Part shown: positions 9,956 through 22,598 of the stretch, one piece after another
Layout: the number at the start of each line of letters is the position of its first letter
How positions within the stretch are numbered: the stretch's first letter is position 1
Origin: Tulasnella sp. 424
Lineage: Eukaryota > Basidiomycota > Agaricomycetes > Cantharellales > Tulasnellaceae
DNA: 64,000 bases
Direction of reading: 5' to 3'
Assembly (NCBI GenBank): GCA_019633425.1
Contig: WSUB01000178.1
Coordinates: 1-64,000, forward strand
Made by a program: the position numbers and the translations under genes
Notes under the pieces: model-generated
The model's database searches: none
Seen by the model: only the letters and a program-made list of their open reading frames with translations
What the model was told of the DNA's origin: nothing

Positions 9956-12900
9956 TCAGAAAAGACCATGGGAGGTAATGGAATCACGCACTTTATCTAG
10001 CACCTCAACCATTGTTGGCCGCTTTGTCGGCTCTGCGTCCCAACATTCTTTCATTATGTCCCAAAGTGGATTTGCGGCAGGCAGCTCAGGATAGTCCTCT
10101 GGCGAAGGGGTTTCACCGTTCATAATGGCCATGACGATCATCGGTTCTACCGAAATTTTAAAGAACGGGTGCTTGTTTGTCATTACCTCTGAAAACGGAG
10201 GACGTTAGGGAGAGGCTTCATCCTTTCCAAGAGGAACGATCCAGACCGCACAAGGACGTACCTAGGACCAACATGCCGAACGCGAATACGTCACTCATCA
10301 TTGAATTTTTGCCTTCACGCAAAAGCTCTTTTGAGGAATAACGTAATGTCCATTGGGCGCTTTTGGTGGTCGTAAACCCGGACGGAGTATCCATCATCCA
10401 TCATAAGTTCTAGGATCCACGCCCAGAAAAATCAGCTAGAATAGCACATTGATTTTGAACTTGGACACGCACTGCTAATCCCAAAATCACAGATTTTGGC
10501 GTCTCCAGAGTCATTAATAAGAACATTGGCCTAATAGATAGGATGCTGAGTAAGAAACCCTGGGCGTGCTCGAAAGAAACTTACCGGCTTCACGTCCGAA
10601 TGGATCACGGATGGATCGCGACCATGCAGATACACAATTCCTTCGGCTACCTGGATCACCTTGTGGAATTGATATTAGGGTTTCTTCCGATAGATCCGGC
10701 GGGAGAGGAACACACCAGTTGTAGTCGGTTTTCGGCGGGGTGTTTCTTCAGGTGTTCCATGATATTACCGTTCTCGCACCTTTAGACAATCACCCACCAT
10801 TAGCGCTGAGCCGAGCATGAAATCTGTAGACCCCACCAGGGGCTAATGAGACATGGAATTCCTTCGATATAAGCGTAGCCTAGAAGCTCCAAAACACGAG
10901 GATGCTGGCATTCCATCCAGATACTAAGCTCTCTGTCGAATCGCTACCAACCACACTACTTTTTAGCATTAAATGCATCAGAAGGTAAACGCACATACCG
11001 TCTTCAAACGATTTGACTCGGTGGGGCACAACTTGCCGGGGTTTGTAAACCGAAGAACTTTGATAGCAATCTACAGGAAAATGAGGCGATGGTTTAACGC
11101 CTCATCATGATCGTTGAGCAGAATGGGGCTTGAACTCACAGATTGTCCAGTATCTGTCATTTCTCCTCTCCAGACATCACTATACCCAGCTAAAGCGTAT
11201 GCCCCATCTCCCTGCTTTCTCACAAAGCGACTCAAGTCTACCACTTCGGTTGTAAATTGGCGATGGGTGGTTTCGGTAGTAAATTGTAGCTTGACAATGC
11301 TCTCCCTCATGTCGCAGGCTGCACCACGCGGTTGAAGATGAGCACATTGGCTGGAACGACGAGCGGACCATATTAAGAGCATACCGGATTGGATTTCCGC
11401 CACATGAATACGCATGTCCCAATTTTCGTAACCCCCCACGAGTACAAGTCGCGATCCAAACGTCGACATAGTCGCTGCGCATGTGGTACGTGGGTGACGG
11501 CCCTGCATGGCTAAGCTTCGCCAAGTATGGTCTAAAAGGGGTCATTTCTGCCATTTAGATGTCTTGAAAGAAAGATATATGGATGAAATATCATACTTGT
11601 TAAATTGAACACAAATGCATCGTTTAGCCTGACGAGCATTTTGTCTCCTCTCGTTTTTCGCCCTACGCCACCATATATGAACATATTGTCCCCAATTACC
11701 GCTGTGCTGTGGTACCATCGCTCTTGGGGTATCGAGCCACTGCATTGAACTTCAACCCAAGCTTCGGTATGGATGTTAAATTCCCAAATTTCGTTGTTTC
11801 CGACGATACCATCAGGCTCGTATCTCAAGCCGCCAAAACTAATGATTTATTAGTAAGGGTAGTGTCAGGTGCGATTCAACGCTTACATATAAAGGGATCC
11901 ATTATGATACTCGGTAGAATGGTGCATTCGCGGCTTCGGCCAAGGTTCCCGTCGGGAAACCTCTCTCCATTGGAGGGCATCTTTATCATCGACTAGCCAT
12001 GGAGCGCGGCTTTAGAGCCATTGCTTACTTCGAAACCTCGTCCAAAAGGCTTACGATGGACCAAGTCTATACGCCACATATCATCAGAGGCTGTACCGTC
12101 CACGAATTCGCCGCCATAAACCCAGATTGTGCTGTTCACAAGGATTAAAGAATGACCACAACGGGGATCAGGATATGGTGCTGATGGCCTAAAATTCGTC
12201 CATTCTCGAGTATCTGCGCAATATCGATATTTTTACGAAAGGATATATGCTCCAGGAGGAAAAAAACTTACCAAGGTGGAGAAAATGCAAATAGTCATCA
12301 TCGAAATCGCCCCCGAATAGCACCAAAACTCGCCCAAAGATGGCCGCCCGATGAGTATGTCTCTCGTTTGGCTTGTCCCCACGTGTTTCCAGTGGGGTAA
12401 GCGATTTCTCTGCTACACATAGGAGGTATGTCTCGTTTATCCACGGTCTAGGCGTGTCAGGTAGATCTGTGCCACCATCTATTATTATGAACTGCCCTTC
12501 AGAGCCTGGAACCGGTGTGCAAGAGTTTTCGACCCCAGCAAAAGCGTCTTGCGTTATTCCCTGGAACTCAGGGCTCTTCGGAAGCCCCACCTCTAGAGGG
12601 TTGGCGGTCCATTTTAGAGCGTACGGCATAAAGGATCCCGCATCGTAATCTAGTTCATCGCCAACAATCGGATGGCTAGTTGTCCCTCCTGGAGAGCCCC
12701 GGTGCTCATTTGTTCCGCTGGCTCTCGGCTGCGCGGGACGAGTAGCAGCACGGAAACTATCATTGTATTCGATTTTTGTAAGGATGTCGAGATGATGTGT
12801 ATTTGTCCCTTCCGCACCCCAAGACGCTAGTGGCATTAGCGGTGGAGCCATAGCGTTTGCAGAAAAGTTGCCGGAGTTGATAAGGCTATTCAAGAGGCTA

Positions 12901-13106
12901 CGGCCAGTGAAGGGTGCCGTTATAACTTCCTCTGAGGTCCCAAAATTCGCATCCGTTGAAGAAGCACCTGCCGCAATGGATGGAGCAGTCCGTCGTTGTT
13001 TGTTAATGCGGGAGGATGGATGGATCGCTTCCGTTCCTGTATTGCGATCATCCAGACATGTAGGAGACGACGACCTTCGTTTCCGTTTCCCGTGATGCTC
13101 CGCCAT
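9956..13106 (-). CDS. Kelch-TKL kinase paralog K2 with basic N-terminus
   Basis: Start ATG at 13106 gives MAEHHGKRKRRSSSP, a strong NLS-like basic cluster, with a second cluster INKQRR. This suggests nuclear location, unlike its paralogs. A 150-residue Ser-rich leader precedes MPYALKWT and the Kelch blades. The first blade is degenerate (FIIIDGG instead of FIIFGG); later ones end LVLFGG, MFIYGG and LVLVGG. The linker has the doubled element QFTTETTHRQFTTEVVDLSR. Then come the glycine-loop region YALAGYSDVWRGE, VIHSDVKP (about 10590) and CDFG (about 10490). The C-lobe is complete (SPEDYPELPAANPLWDIM, then KRPTMVEVLDKV), ending at 9956. All catalytic residues are seen. Several 50-70 nt introns are implied. 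Function of the family is not established. Confidence 0.8.
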
Positions 13107-13697
13107 TATACTTCGAAGGAGCGGTTGGATCTTCACAGCGTCGGGATGAGCGATAAGCTGTAGTCAGATTCAAATAATCAGGATTTTAGTCTCGAGGTTG
13201 ATTAAACGGCGGCGGGAAGCGCAAAAAACCTTGTTCGGATGTGGTCGCCGATGCAACCGAATTGGGGAGGGCAGAGGGTAGGGGCTGCTGAGAGTGGTTT
13301 GATCGTAAAGAGGCCCGGTGGTGGTGCAAGATCAGCTTTGGCAAGTCTAATCGATCGGAAGGGGTGCTGACTAATTCGGAGTGAGGCAGTGTTCCTGTGG
13401 CGGGAAAGTCCGAGCGATCTCAGGAGCCAGGGAGAGGGGATGCAGCACCGTCAACCGACACGTCTTCGTCGGACGACAGAACGGGACCTAGCTGGAGGGT
13501 GACGAGAGAAATAAATGGAGAAAGGGAAGACGCTAGTCCTATCCATCGAAGCAGATGACCAGAGTCGTCAAATCCGAGGAATGACAAGGTGGGGAATTTG
13601 TCTTCGCGGGGCTCATATCCAATCACAAACAAAGATGTAGAATAAATGTCACTGTTTACAGCACCGCAGTTTAGTTTTTTCAATCTCGCAGAAGTTA
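13107..13697. other. Intergenic between K3 and K2
   Basis: About 590 bases holding the K2 promoter and leader and the K3 3' UTR. A 100-codon minus-strand frame at 13722-13420 has no family features and mostly lies beyond the K3 stop. I see nothing else. Confidence 0.35.
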
Positions 13698-16661
13698 CTA
13701 TGCCTCTTGGGTCCGGGTACATCTTCGAAGCTAGACAAAAAGAGCATCAGTGGACCAAGAAGAGCTCGAGTGAAGGGGGGGTGGGGCAACGGCATACCTT
13801 ATCAAACACATCGACCATTCCGGGCCTCTTGGCTGGATCATCGTTCCAACATTCTCTCATTACGTCCCACAGTGGATCCGTGGCGGGGAGCTCGGGATAG
13901 TGTTCCGGTGGAGGTTTCTTGCCGCCCATTATCGCCATGATGACCTTTGGGTCCGACAAAGCTCCGGCGTATGGCAACTTGTTTGTCATGACATCTAGAG
14001 AGAGAGCGAAATGTCGGATGCATAACCCTTTATGAGAACGGAGATCATAGAAAACAAATGGGGCGACGTACGCAAGATCAACATCCCAAATGCCCAAACG
14101 TCACTCGATGTCGTGCTCATCCCGTCAAGATCTAGCATCTCCGGGGAAGAATACCTCAGCGTTCCCTTTACGGACGCAGTTGTAGTATACCCGGATGGGT
14201 TCTCCTGCATAAGTTCTAATGCATCCGTCAGATGGGTTTGGCGTGCCTTGTGTCAGAGATTCGAAGTAAACTACTTACTGCTGATCCCAAAGTCACATAT
14301 CTTGGCATTTCCTTCGTCGCTCACGACAACATTTGCCTGAGATATGAAAGCGAAAGTTAGCCCAGACTGTTATCCAACGTGGCGTGGTGTCTCACAGGTT
14401 TGATATCCGAGTGAACAACCGGCGGTTCACGGCCATGGAGATAGACGAGTCCTTCCGCGACTTGACTTATCTGAAAAATGGATCGACTTAGGATTCTTGG
14501 TTTTAGTGCTAGGTATCAGGAAAACCTACCAGTCGTCGGCGGTCGGCATTTGGATTCTTGGCGAAGTATTCCATAATGTTGCCGTTGGCACACCTGATTC
14601 ATTCCTCTTAGTGTTAGAGTCGGCGGAAAGCATCCCAACAGAGACGCCGTACCAAGGACTGATAAGACATGGAACTCCTTCAATATAAGCGTAGCCAAGG
14701 AGTTCAAGAACACGAGGATGCTGGCACTCCATCCAGATAGTAAGCTCCCTATCAAACCGCTATTTGCCTTCTGATTAGTGGTCGTTGGGAACGAAAACAA
14801 CAAAGCTGAAACGCACCGTCCGAAGGCGACCTGATTGCGGATCATCTGGACTACCCGTGCTCGCCACTCGGAGGACTTTAATGGCAATCTTAAAAGGGGT
14901 GAATACAACGACTGTTCATCCAGAGGCTCCTACAGAAGCGAAGACGAAGCTTGGCTCACAGGCTTCCCAGTTTCGGTCATCTCTCCTTTCCAAACGTCGC
15001 TAAATCCAGCCAAGGAGTGCGCAGCATCTCCCTGTTTTCGTACAAAGCGACTCAAGTCCACCACCTCGGTGGTGAATTTGAGTTTGTTGGTTTCGGTGGT
15101 GAACTGCAGTTTAGCGAGACTATCTCGAACGTAACCCGCTATGCCATAAGGAAGATGAGATGAGATTAATGTGATTGATTAATGATGATCGCATACCTCC
15201 TCGGGTCTCTGCCGTATGAATGTGCGTTTTGTTGCCTGTCTGTCCCCCCACGAGGACGAGTCGTGACTCGAGCGTTAGCAGGGTCCCGCTTTTGGTAGTA
15301 ACGGGGCAACGACCGAGCATCGCCAAGCTTCGCCAGGTATGATCTAGACATAAAAAATCATTTCAACGTCCGTGAATTCAGGAGCGAGACACATAACGAG
15401 ATACCATGGAAATTGAAAGCGAACGCGTGGTCCGTTCGAACATACACGCCTTCCTTGTCTCCAACGATCACACCACCAAATGAAAACATGTTATCTCCGA
15501 TAACCGTCGCGGTATGAGATGTTCGCGGTTGGGGAAGCATGCCGTGACATTGTGTTTCAGTCCAAGTTTCGGTGCGTATCTCAAATTTCCAAACGTCGTT
15601 AAAGTACTTCCTCCGGTCCCCATCGTCGGCGGCCTGACCCGCGAAACTAGATATTCCTTAATAAGAACCGCAGCAAAAACCATTCAGCACTTACATGTAG
15701 AGACATCCGTCATGATACACAGTCGAGTGATACGACCGAGGCTGTGGCCAAGGTTCTTTCTTAGGGATTTGTCTCCACCGAACGTATTCAATACCATCTA
15801 GTGGAAAAATGCATCAGAACTTTTCCTGATATTCTACATAATCCCTAAAGCTTACCAATTCCGAAGTCGATGCACCACATGTCATCCAGTTTGGCCCCTG
15901 TTAGTCCGCCACCCCAAAGCCAAATCGTGTTATCCACAATGATCAATGAATGTCCAAAACGAGGACCAGGATACGGCTGTGGTGGTCTGAGGTTCGACCA
16001 TTCTCGAGTATCTAGGCAAGGCATTAGACTTTGTAGGAAAGGACTTTCCGCACAGAAAGCGCTTACCGATGTTTAGAAAATGCAAATAGCTGTCGTCAAC
16101 ATTGCCACCAAACACTACAAGCACGCGTCCAGCGATGACTGCCCGATGACCCGTCTTGGCTTTCGGATTCGCACCACTTGTTTCCAAGCTAGTGAACGAC
16201 ATGTCGGTTGTTGACAGGAGAATAACGTCGTTCGTCCAGACTTCTGCCTTTTCAGGTGTGGTCGTACCGCCAAAAATGATGAACTCGCCGTCGGCATTCG
16301 GGATAGCCGTGCAGGAATGCTCCCAACGGGGAAAGACCGATTTCGTCTTTCCAAGGGACTCCGAGCCCTTCAAAGGCTTTACTGGCTTAAGCTCCGGTTC
16401 GTGCTCGGTCCATGTAAGGGCATACGGGACGAAGGGGCTAGTTTGCTTGGATTTATCGCTGTGCGACGGGGAAGAGCCATCGTTCACCGTAGTACTATTA
16501 TCACGTGAGCTGACGTTGCTGCGGGTGGTGAAGGCAACTCCCTCCAAGGGTTTGGTTACTCCTTCTGGGGATAGTGGTTCAGAGCTAGAGGTGGTGGATG
16601 GATCGTCCTGTCGCAGCTCGATACCAGAAGCGGAGGGGCGGGTGGCGCCGGAAGCTTCCAT
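13698..16661 (-). CDS. Kelch-TKL kinase paralog K3
   Basis: Start ATG at 16661 (MEASGATRPSASGIEL), followed by a Ser-rich leader. The Kelch module follows: PRWEHSCTAIPNADGEFIIF, RVLVVFGG, NTIWLWGG, NMFSFGG and LVLVGG. The linker LQFTTETNKLKFTTEVVDLS leads to HALAGFSDVWKGE. Kinase landmarks are IAIKVL (about 14880), WMECQHPRVLELLGYAYIEG (about 14730-14670), NGNIMEYFAKNPNADRRRL, VVHSDIKP (about 14410), CDFG (about 14290) and GTLRYSSPEML (about 14150). The C-lobe reads EHYPELPATDPLWDVM, then KRPGMVDVFDK. A final intron (GTATGC to TCTAG) leads to a short tail LRRCTRTQEA ending at 13698. K5 ends in a comparable LR-C-T tail, supporting this model. It appears intact and is the closest relative of the damaged K4. 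Confidence 0.82.
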
Positions 16662-17762
16662 TTCTACTTTACGTTCCCGGCTCGGTGTGAGAGAAAACGA
16701 TCTTTGTTGAAATGGGAATTACGATAGGAGGCTCGTTGGAAGGTGGCGCTGATCACGCAAAGTTGATTGGTTTGGGGAGGATGACTTCGGACCGAATTTG
16801 AAATTGGGACGGCAAGTCTGGACTGAGTCCCAGAGTACTGAGATTCAGAGGGGTCTGATTGAAAGAGGCAAAACTAGTTCACTTACTTGAAAAAATGTTG
16901 TGTGGTGACTCTGAGGCCAATTGGTTCGAGCGTTGATCTAGGAGTAACGGTGCGGTCTTCCTTGGAGACAGCCCGAATATGGGACTCGCTTACCAATCTT
17001 TCGCTTAACTCCGCCGTATAAACAAGCTCGTCTGCACCATGCGCGAATTATCATGGCGTGCGGGGGCCGTTCTACCGACTTTAGTTGTGGTTAGCGAGGT
17101 AGCACGGGCGTACTGGCAATTGAGAATGGGCTTCGCGCGTTATCAAGCTCTCTCTGGACAATCGGTGATCAATTGCAGCGCCTTGGTTCCAACGATGTCG
17201 GCTGGATTGCTTGACAATTTTTTTTGCCGCGTAATTTTGCAATTGGCACAGGTTTAAGGTGCTAGTTATGTGTCGCTTGTCCGAGTGAAGGTCTTGAACG
17301 TTTGCATCCACCTGTTGTGACCACCAAGACCTTGCTCACCCCTCCCGTGCAGAAAAAGCAACCGCGAAATGATTACTGACCCTGGCCGGATCGCAGGATT
17401 CATATCGCAAATCATGATAGCAATGAATACTTTGAAGTAATGAGACCGGATACTTAGATAGCTGAGTGATCTGTGAGACAGCGGACAACATCAATGCTTC
17501 CGGATACGTATACCCGACGTTCAGCGAGTGGAGGGCGGTCCCTCTCCTTCGCAGCTCGTAACAGAGGGGGACTATTCAAAGGTGAGCGCGGCCGTGACGG
17601 CTAGAAGAAATGAACAATGATGCTATTTCTGGTAATTGGGCCACGGCACGGAGAAGCGGGGCGAGCGGAGGTGACGGCGGAAAGGACCGGGTATTTGTGG
17701 CCCGGATCGCCTGATTTTATATAAAACTCTCCCTCTGGCTTCTTTTCATCAAACAGTCGAGT
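14651..17762. repeat. Tandem duplication unit A (K3 5' part plus upstream)
   Basis: This segment is closely similar to 18180-21242 in the same orientation. It covers the K3 N-lobe, linker, Kelch module, start codon and roughly 1.1 kb upstream. The right boundary is sharp near CTGGCTTCTTTTCATCA followed by AGTCGAG (about 17762). The left boundary coincides with the deletion junction in the K4 kinase. Confidence 0.75.
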
Positions 17763-17944
17763 ATCGGTATTTTAAAGAAAAATAATGTAAATGATGTATA
17801 AATATCGTTTGCAAGTGAATGGGAGAATGCAAAGGGCATTTCAAATACGCAGCTATAAACTTGGGCTAAAAACTATCAAAATCACATTTATTTGCCGGTA
17901 TATATAACCGCATAGTTGTATGTTATGTTGCTCACATTGCTTAT
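16662..17944. other. Intergenic upstream of K3, with AT-rich spacer
   Basis: 16662-17762 belongs to duplication unit A and matches the region upstream of K4. Its frames are short and differ between the copies, so I do not call a gene. 17763-17944 is a distinctly AT-rich, single-copy spacer separating units A and B. No terminal repeats were seen. Confidence 0.4.
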
Positions 17945-20156
17945 CTAGCACAAGAAAGGGACTGTGGAGGAAGGAGGTGCAGCTCCGTGCCCGAAATGAA
18001 GGACCCTGGAGCTTCCGATCGAGCTCTCAGGCTTTGTCAGCCAGTCGATCGGAAGGGGTTTCGCGATAGGGGTTCTCCTAGGGGTTTCCAAATAGTTTAA
18101 TCGCCCAGAGTCGGTCAGTAACAGGCAACTCAGAGTAGTCTTCCGGCGACAGAAGGCTGTGGTCCGAGTCCATGATGGCCATAGACGTGGAACTCCTTCA
18201 ACACAAGCGTAACCTAAGCGTTCAGGAGCACGAGGATGCTGGCACTCCATCCGGATAGTAAGCTCCTTGTTGAACTGCTATATACTTGCCTTCTGATGAG
18301 TGGTCGTCGGGAATGAAAACAACAAGGACGAAACACACCATCTGAAGACGACTTGATTACGGATCATCTGGACTACCCGTTGTCGCCTCTCGGAGGACTT
18401 TGATGGCATATCAATAAGGGGAAATACGATGACTGTTACATACAGAGACTCCTACAGGAGCGAAGATGGAGCTCGGCTTACAGGCTTCCCAGTTTCGGTC
18501 CTCTTGCCTTTCTAAACGTCGCTAAGTCCAGCCAAAGATTGCGCAGCATCTCCCTGATTCCGTACAAAGTGACTCAAGCCCACCACTTCGATCAGGAATT
18601 TAAGCTAGTTGGTTCCGGTGGTGAACTGCAGTTTAGCGAGACTATCTCGAACGTAACCCGCTACGCCATAAGGAAGATGAGATGGCATTAGTTTGACTGG
18701 TTGCGATGGGCGCGTACCTGCTCGGGGCTCTGCTGTATGAATGTGCGTCTTGTTGCCTGTCTGTCCCCCCACGAGGACGAGTCGTGACTCGAGCGTTAGC
18801 AGAGTACCGCTTTTGGTAGTAACGGGGCAACGACCGAGCATCGCCAAGCTTCGCCAGGTATGATCTAAACATGAAAATCATTTCAACGTCCGTGAATTCA
18901 GGAGTGAGACACATGATGAGATACCATGGAAATTGAAAACGAACGCGTGGTCCGTTCGGACATACACGCCTTCCTTGTCTCCAACGATCACACCACCAAA
19001 TGTAAACATGTTATCTCCAATAACCGTCGCGCAGTGAGATGTTCGTGGTTCGGGAAGCATGCCGTGACATTGTATTTCAGTCCAAGTTTCGGTGTGTATC
19101 TCAAATTTCCAAACGTCGTTAAAGTATTTCCTCCGGTCCCCATCGTCCGGGGCCTGACCCGCGAAACTAAATATTCTTTAATAAGAACTGCAGTAAAAAC
19201 CATTCGGCACTTACATGTACAGACAACCATCATGATACACGGTCGAGTGATATGACCGAGGCGCTGGCCAGGATTCTTTCTTATGGATTTGTCTCCACCG
19301 AACGTATTCAATACCATCTAGTGAAGAAATGCATTAGACGTTTTCCTGATATTCTACATAATCCCCAAAGCTTACCAATTCCGAAGTCAATGCACCACAT
19401 GTCATCCAGTTTGGCCCCTGATAGTCCGCCACCCCAAAGCCAAATCGTGTTATCCACAACAATCAACGAATGTCCAAAACGAGGACCAGGATACGGCTGT
19501 GGTGGTCTGAGGTTCGACCACTCTCGAGTATCTAGGCAAGGAATCAGACTTTGTAGGAAGGACCTTCTGCCCAGAAAGCGGTTACCGATGTTTAGAAAGT
19601 GCAAATAGCTATCGTCAACAGTGCCACCAAACACCACAAGCACGCGCCCAGCGATGACTGCCCGATGACCCGTCTTGGCTTTCGGTTTCGCGCCACTTGT
19701 TTCCAGGCTAGTGAACGACATGTTGGCTGTTGACAGGAGGATAACATCGTTCGTCCAGACTTCTGCCTTTTCAGGTGTAGTTGTACCGCCAAAAATGATG
19801 AACTCGCCGTCGGCATTCGGGATAGCCGTGCAGGAATGCTCCCAACGGGGGAAGACCGGGTTCGGCTTTCCAAGGGACTTCGCGCCTTTTAAAACCTTTA
19901 CTGGTTTAAGCTCCGGTTCATGTTCAGACCATGCAAGGGCATATGGGACGAAGGGGCTAGTTTGCTTGGATTTATCGCTGTGCGACGGGGAAGAGACGCC
20001 GTTCGCCGTATCACGTGAGCTGGGGGTGGTGAAGGCAACTCTCTCCAAGGGTCTTCCTTCTAGGGATAGTGACTCAGAGCTGGCGATGGCAGATGGATCG
20101 TCCTGTCGTAGCTCGATACCCGAAGCTGAGTGGTGGGTGGCGTCGATAGCTTCCAT
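17945..20156 (-). pseudogene. Kelch-TKL paralog K4, kinase half destroyed
   Basis: Start ATG at 20156 (MEAIDATHHSASGIEL). The Kelch half is nearly identical in layout to K3 and appears open: WEHSCTAIPNADGEFIIFGG, RVLVVFGG, NTIWLWGG, NMFTFGG and LVLVGG. In the glycine-loop region the conserved Trp codon of SDVWKG is TAG (18514-18512), stopping translation before the catalytic lysine. Further on, sequence matching the N-lobe (ECQHPRAPERLGYACVEGVP, about 18250-18190) joins directly at about 18180 to C-lobe sequence (MAIMDSDHSLLSPEDYSELP). The catalytic loop, DFG and activation segment are lost, and the joint is out of frame. K4 can at most make a Kelch-only protein ending near 18515. The end at 17945 is the last stop of the decayed region. 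Confidence 0.8.
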
Positions 20157-21242
20157 TTCTACGTTGACGTTCACTGGTCACTGTGAGAGAAAATGATCGT
20201 TTTTGAATAGGAATTGTGATGAGAGGCTCGTTGGGAAGCGCTACTCACCACACTTAGTGGATTCGTTGCGAGATGATGACTGGGGTTCGAAATTTGAAAT
20301 TGGGTCGGGCAAATCTTGAACCGGATCCCGAAGTGTTGATCTTCAGAGCGGTTTGAAGGACGCAGGAAAGCAAGGTCACTGGCTTGGTAAAATGCCGTCT
20401 CGTGAGTGTACGGAATCAAATGGTTCGAGCAGCGATCTCAGGGTAACGCGGTGCGGTGTTGATTGAAGAGGGAATACCCTTTGACTCGCTTACCAATCTT
20501 ATTATTAAACTCCGCCGTATACACAAGCTTGTCTGCACTGTGTGCGTATCGTAACGGTGTGCGGGGACCAGTTCCACCAGCTCTTGACGTGGTTAGGAAA
20601 GCAATACTGCATCTTAATCGTGGAAGCACTTGTAATTGATTGGGAACGGGCTTCGCGCGTCTCCCTGGACGATCGGTGATAAATTGTGGCGTCTCGGTTC
20701 CGGTGGGACAATTTTTCTGCTGCGCAATTTAGAAACTGGTACATGTTTAAGGGGCTCTAGTGACTGAAATTTGTCGCTGAAGGCCTTGTTTTCATCCACC
20801 CGTCGCGAGTCGCGACCACCGAGACCTTTAAGAGACCTTCCCATACGTACAAAGAAAGCAACCCCGAAATGATTGGTGCCCTCTAACTGGTTGACATGGT
20901 TCATATCCAGAACTACGATAGGAATAACTATTTTGAAGTACCGACACCGGATGGACAGCTGAGTGATGCAACTTGGTTTGTGAGCCCGAGGACAACATTT
21001 CCGCTTCCGAAAACCCCAACCTCAGCGAGCGGAGGGCGGCCGGTCTCCTTGGCAGCTCGTATCAAGGGGGACTTTTCGAAGGTAAGCGTGACTGTGACGA
21101 TTAATTAAGAAAAGGATGGATTGCTGTTTTCGGTAATTGGGCGGGCACGAGAAGCGGGGCGAGGCGGAGATAACGGCAGAAGGGATTCGGTTATGGATCG
21201 TCTGATTTAAGACCCTCTGGCTTCTTTTCATCATGCAGTCGA
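18180..21242. repeat. Tandem duplication unit B (K4 plus upstream)
   Basis: Direct copy of 14651-17762 with scattered substitutions and small indels. It ends at the same boundary sequence (CTGGCTTCTTTTCATCA, about 21238). Divergence looks lower in the Kelch exons than in the upstream part. Confidence 0.75.
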
Positions 21243-22598
21243 GGACAACACCTCCCCCTCCCTCGATCCGCATACGTATTCCAACTAATTGCAGAACCGG
21301 AAACCTCCTACCACATACACTCCACTCAGGGTCTGCCCCACTTCCCGGCCACCTATCAAACATTTGCCCGGCTCTTACCTGCCTATATAAATACTTTCTG
21401 GTGGCGCTTGGGCTCCTAGGGCATTCTCTTGGGTGTGGATGCGGTTGGTTGGCACTGAATTCGAACTTCGGGGTGGGCGGGAAGTGAGGCAGACGGTCCG
21501 CTGACCCTGAGAGAAGTGTGTGGTAGGTCTCCGGTTCTGCAAATAGCTGTCATCCCTGCGGTCCTACCATTGGGAAACCTATGTGACAAACTCTTATAAA
21601 TTTTATTTTATGTAGTTGGTATAAGTTTTTCCCAAGTGGGGCACGCCCCAAGCCGTCGAAGACGAGGGAAGGTGGGAATTGTCCTGGCTGAGAACCTTCA
21701 CAGGAGCTCGAGGAAGGAAAGAGATGGTGTGAATTCTAACCGAGACACGTTGCTAAATACCATGGTCCATCTGATGGATATTCGTACTGAACCGGCGGGT
21801 GATCGCTTCAAGATTAGAGCCGGTTTCTACTCAACGTATGTCTGCCGCTTGCGTTCAACCTGGACATTACCTCACAACCGACCCTATAGTTGAAGGGGAT
21901 TGGTCTTGTCAAGAAACCAGGAGAAGCACGCCACGATACCCTACCAGTCATCAGGCTTCTCAGCGCTCTTGAGCTCTTTGGCTATGGGACGAGCCTCGTG
22001 CAACACTCTCGGACCCCGAAGCAGAACATGTAGTACCTCATCCAACGCCTACATGCACCAACCAGCCTCAACCCCATCTCCTACATTCATTTATTAAGGC
22101 GCCTTCGGAAGACTTGGCTCAATTGATTACCCGGCGGCATCGTTGACGTATTTGGTGTGCTGGCGTTGCAGGCCAGGAACGCGGCGCATCACATGTGCAC
22201 AACGAAGCGCCTAATTTCAACTGCATCTTAATGTAACCTCCGAATAAGAGACCGAGTAAGAATGGGCGGATTCCTTCGCAGGTGAATGCCTACAGACATT
22301 CCCAGGTCCGATGACACGGCGCTTCCAAAGGCGGAAATTCAACAGTACCGGTTACTGCGGAGGTTCAAGAAGCAATGTCGTGTCCGGATAATCGTGGGCG
22401 TCACGCTTCAGGTTCACCCTCAAGCGCTAAGCATCATCCTTAGGCCCATGTCCCACAGTAGTATAAAAGTCCACCACAATCGACGGAACATCGAGCCTCA
22501 CCATCCCACACCCCCCATTCCAAGTCTCCGCCACTGAGAGTGGCGATCTCAACACTTTGTTCGATCTCCTCCCACCCATTTTAACGTCTCGTTGTGCC
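21243..22598. other. Intergenic between unit B and the 641-aa gene
   Basis: About 1.35 kb with several short plus-strand frames, none with recognisable domains. The last 150 bases before 22599 should be the promoter and leader of the plus-strand gene; a pyrimidine-rich stretch (about 22500-22590) precedes the ATG. Confidence 0.35.
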
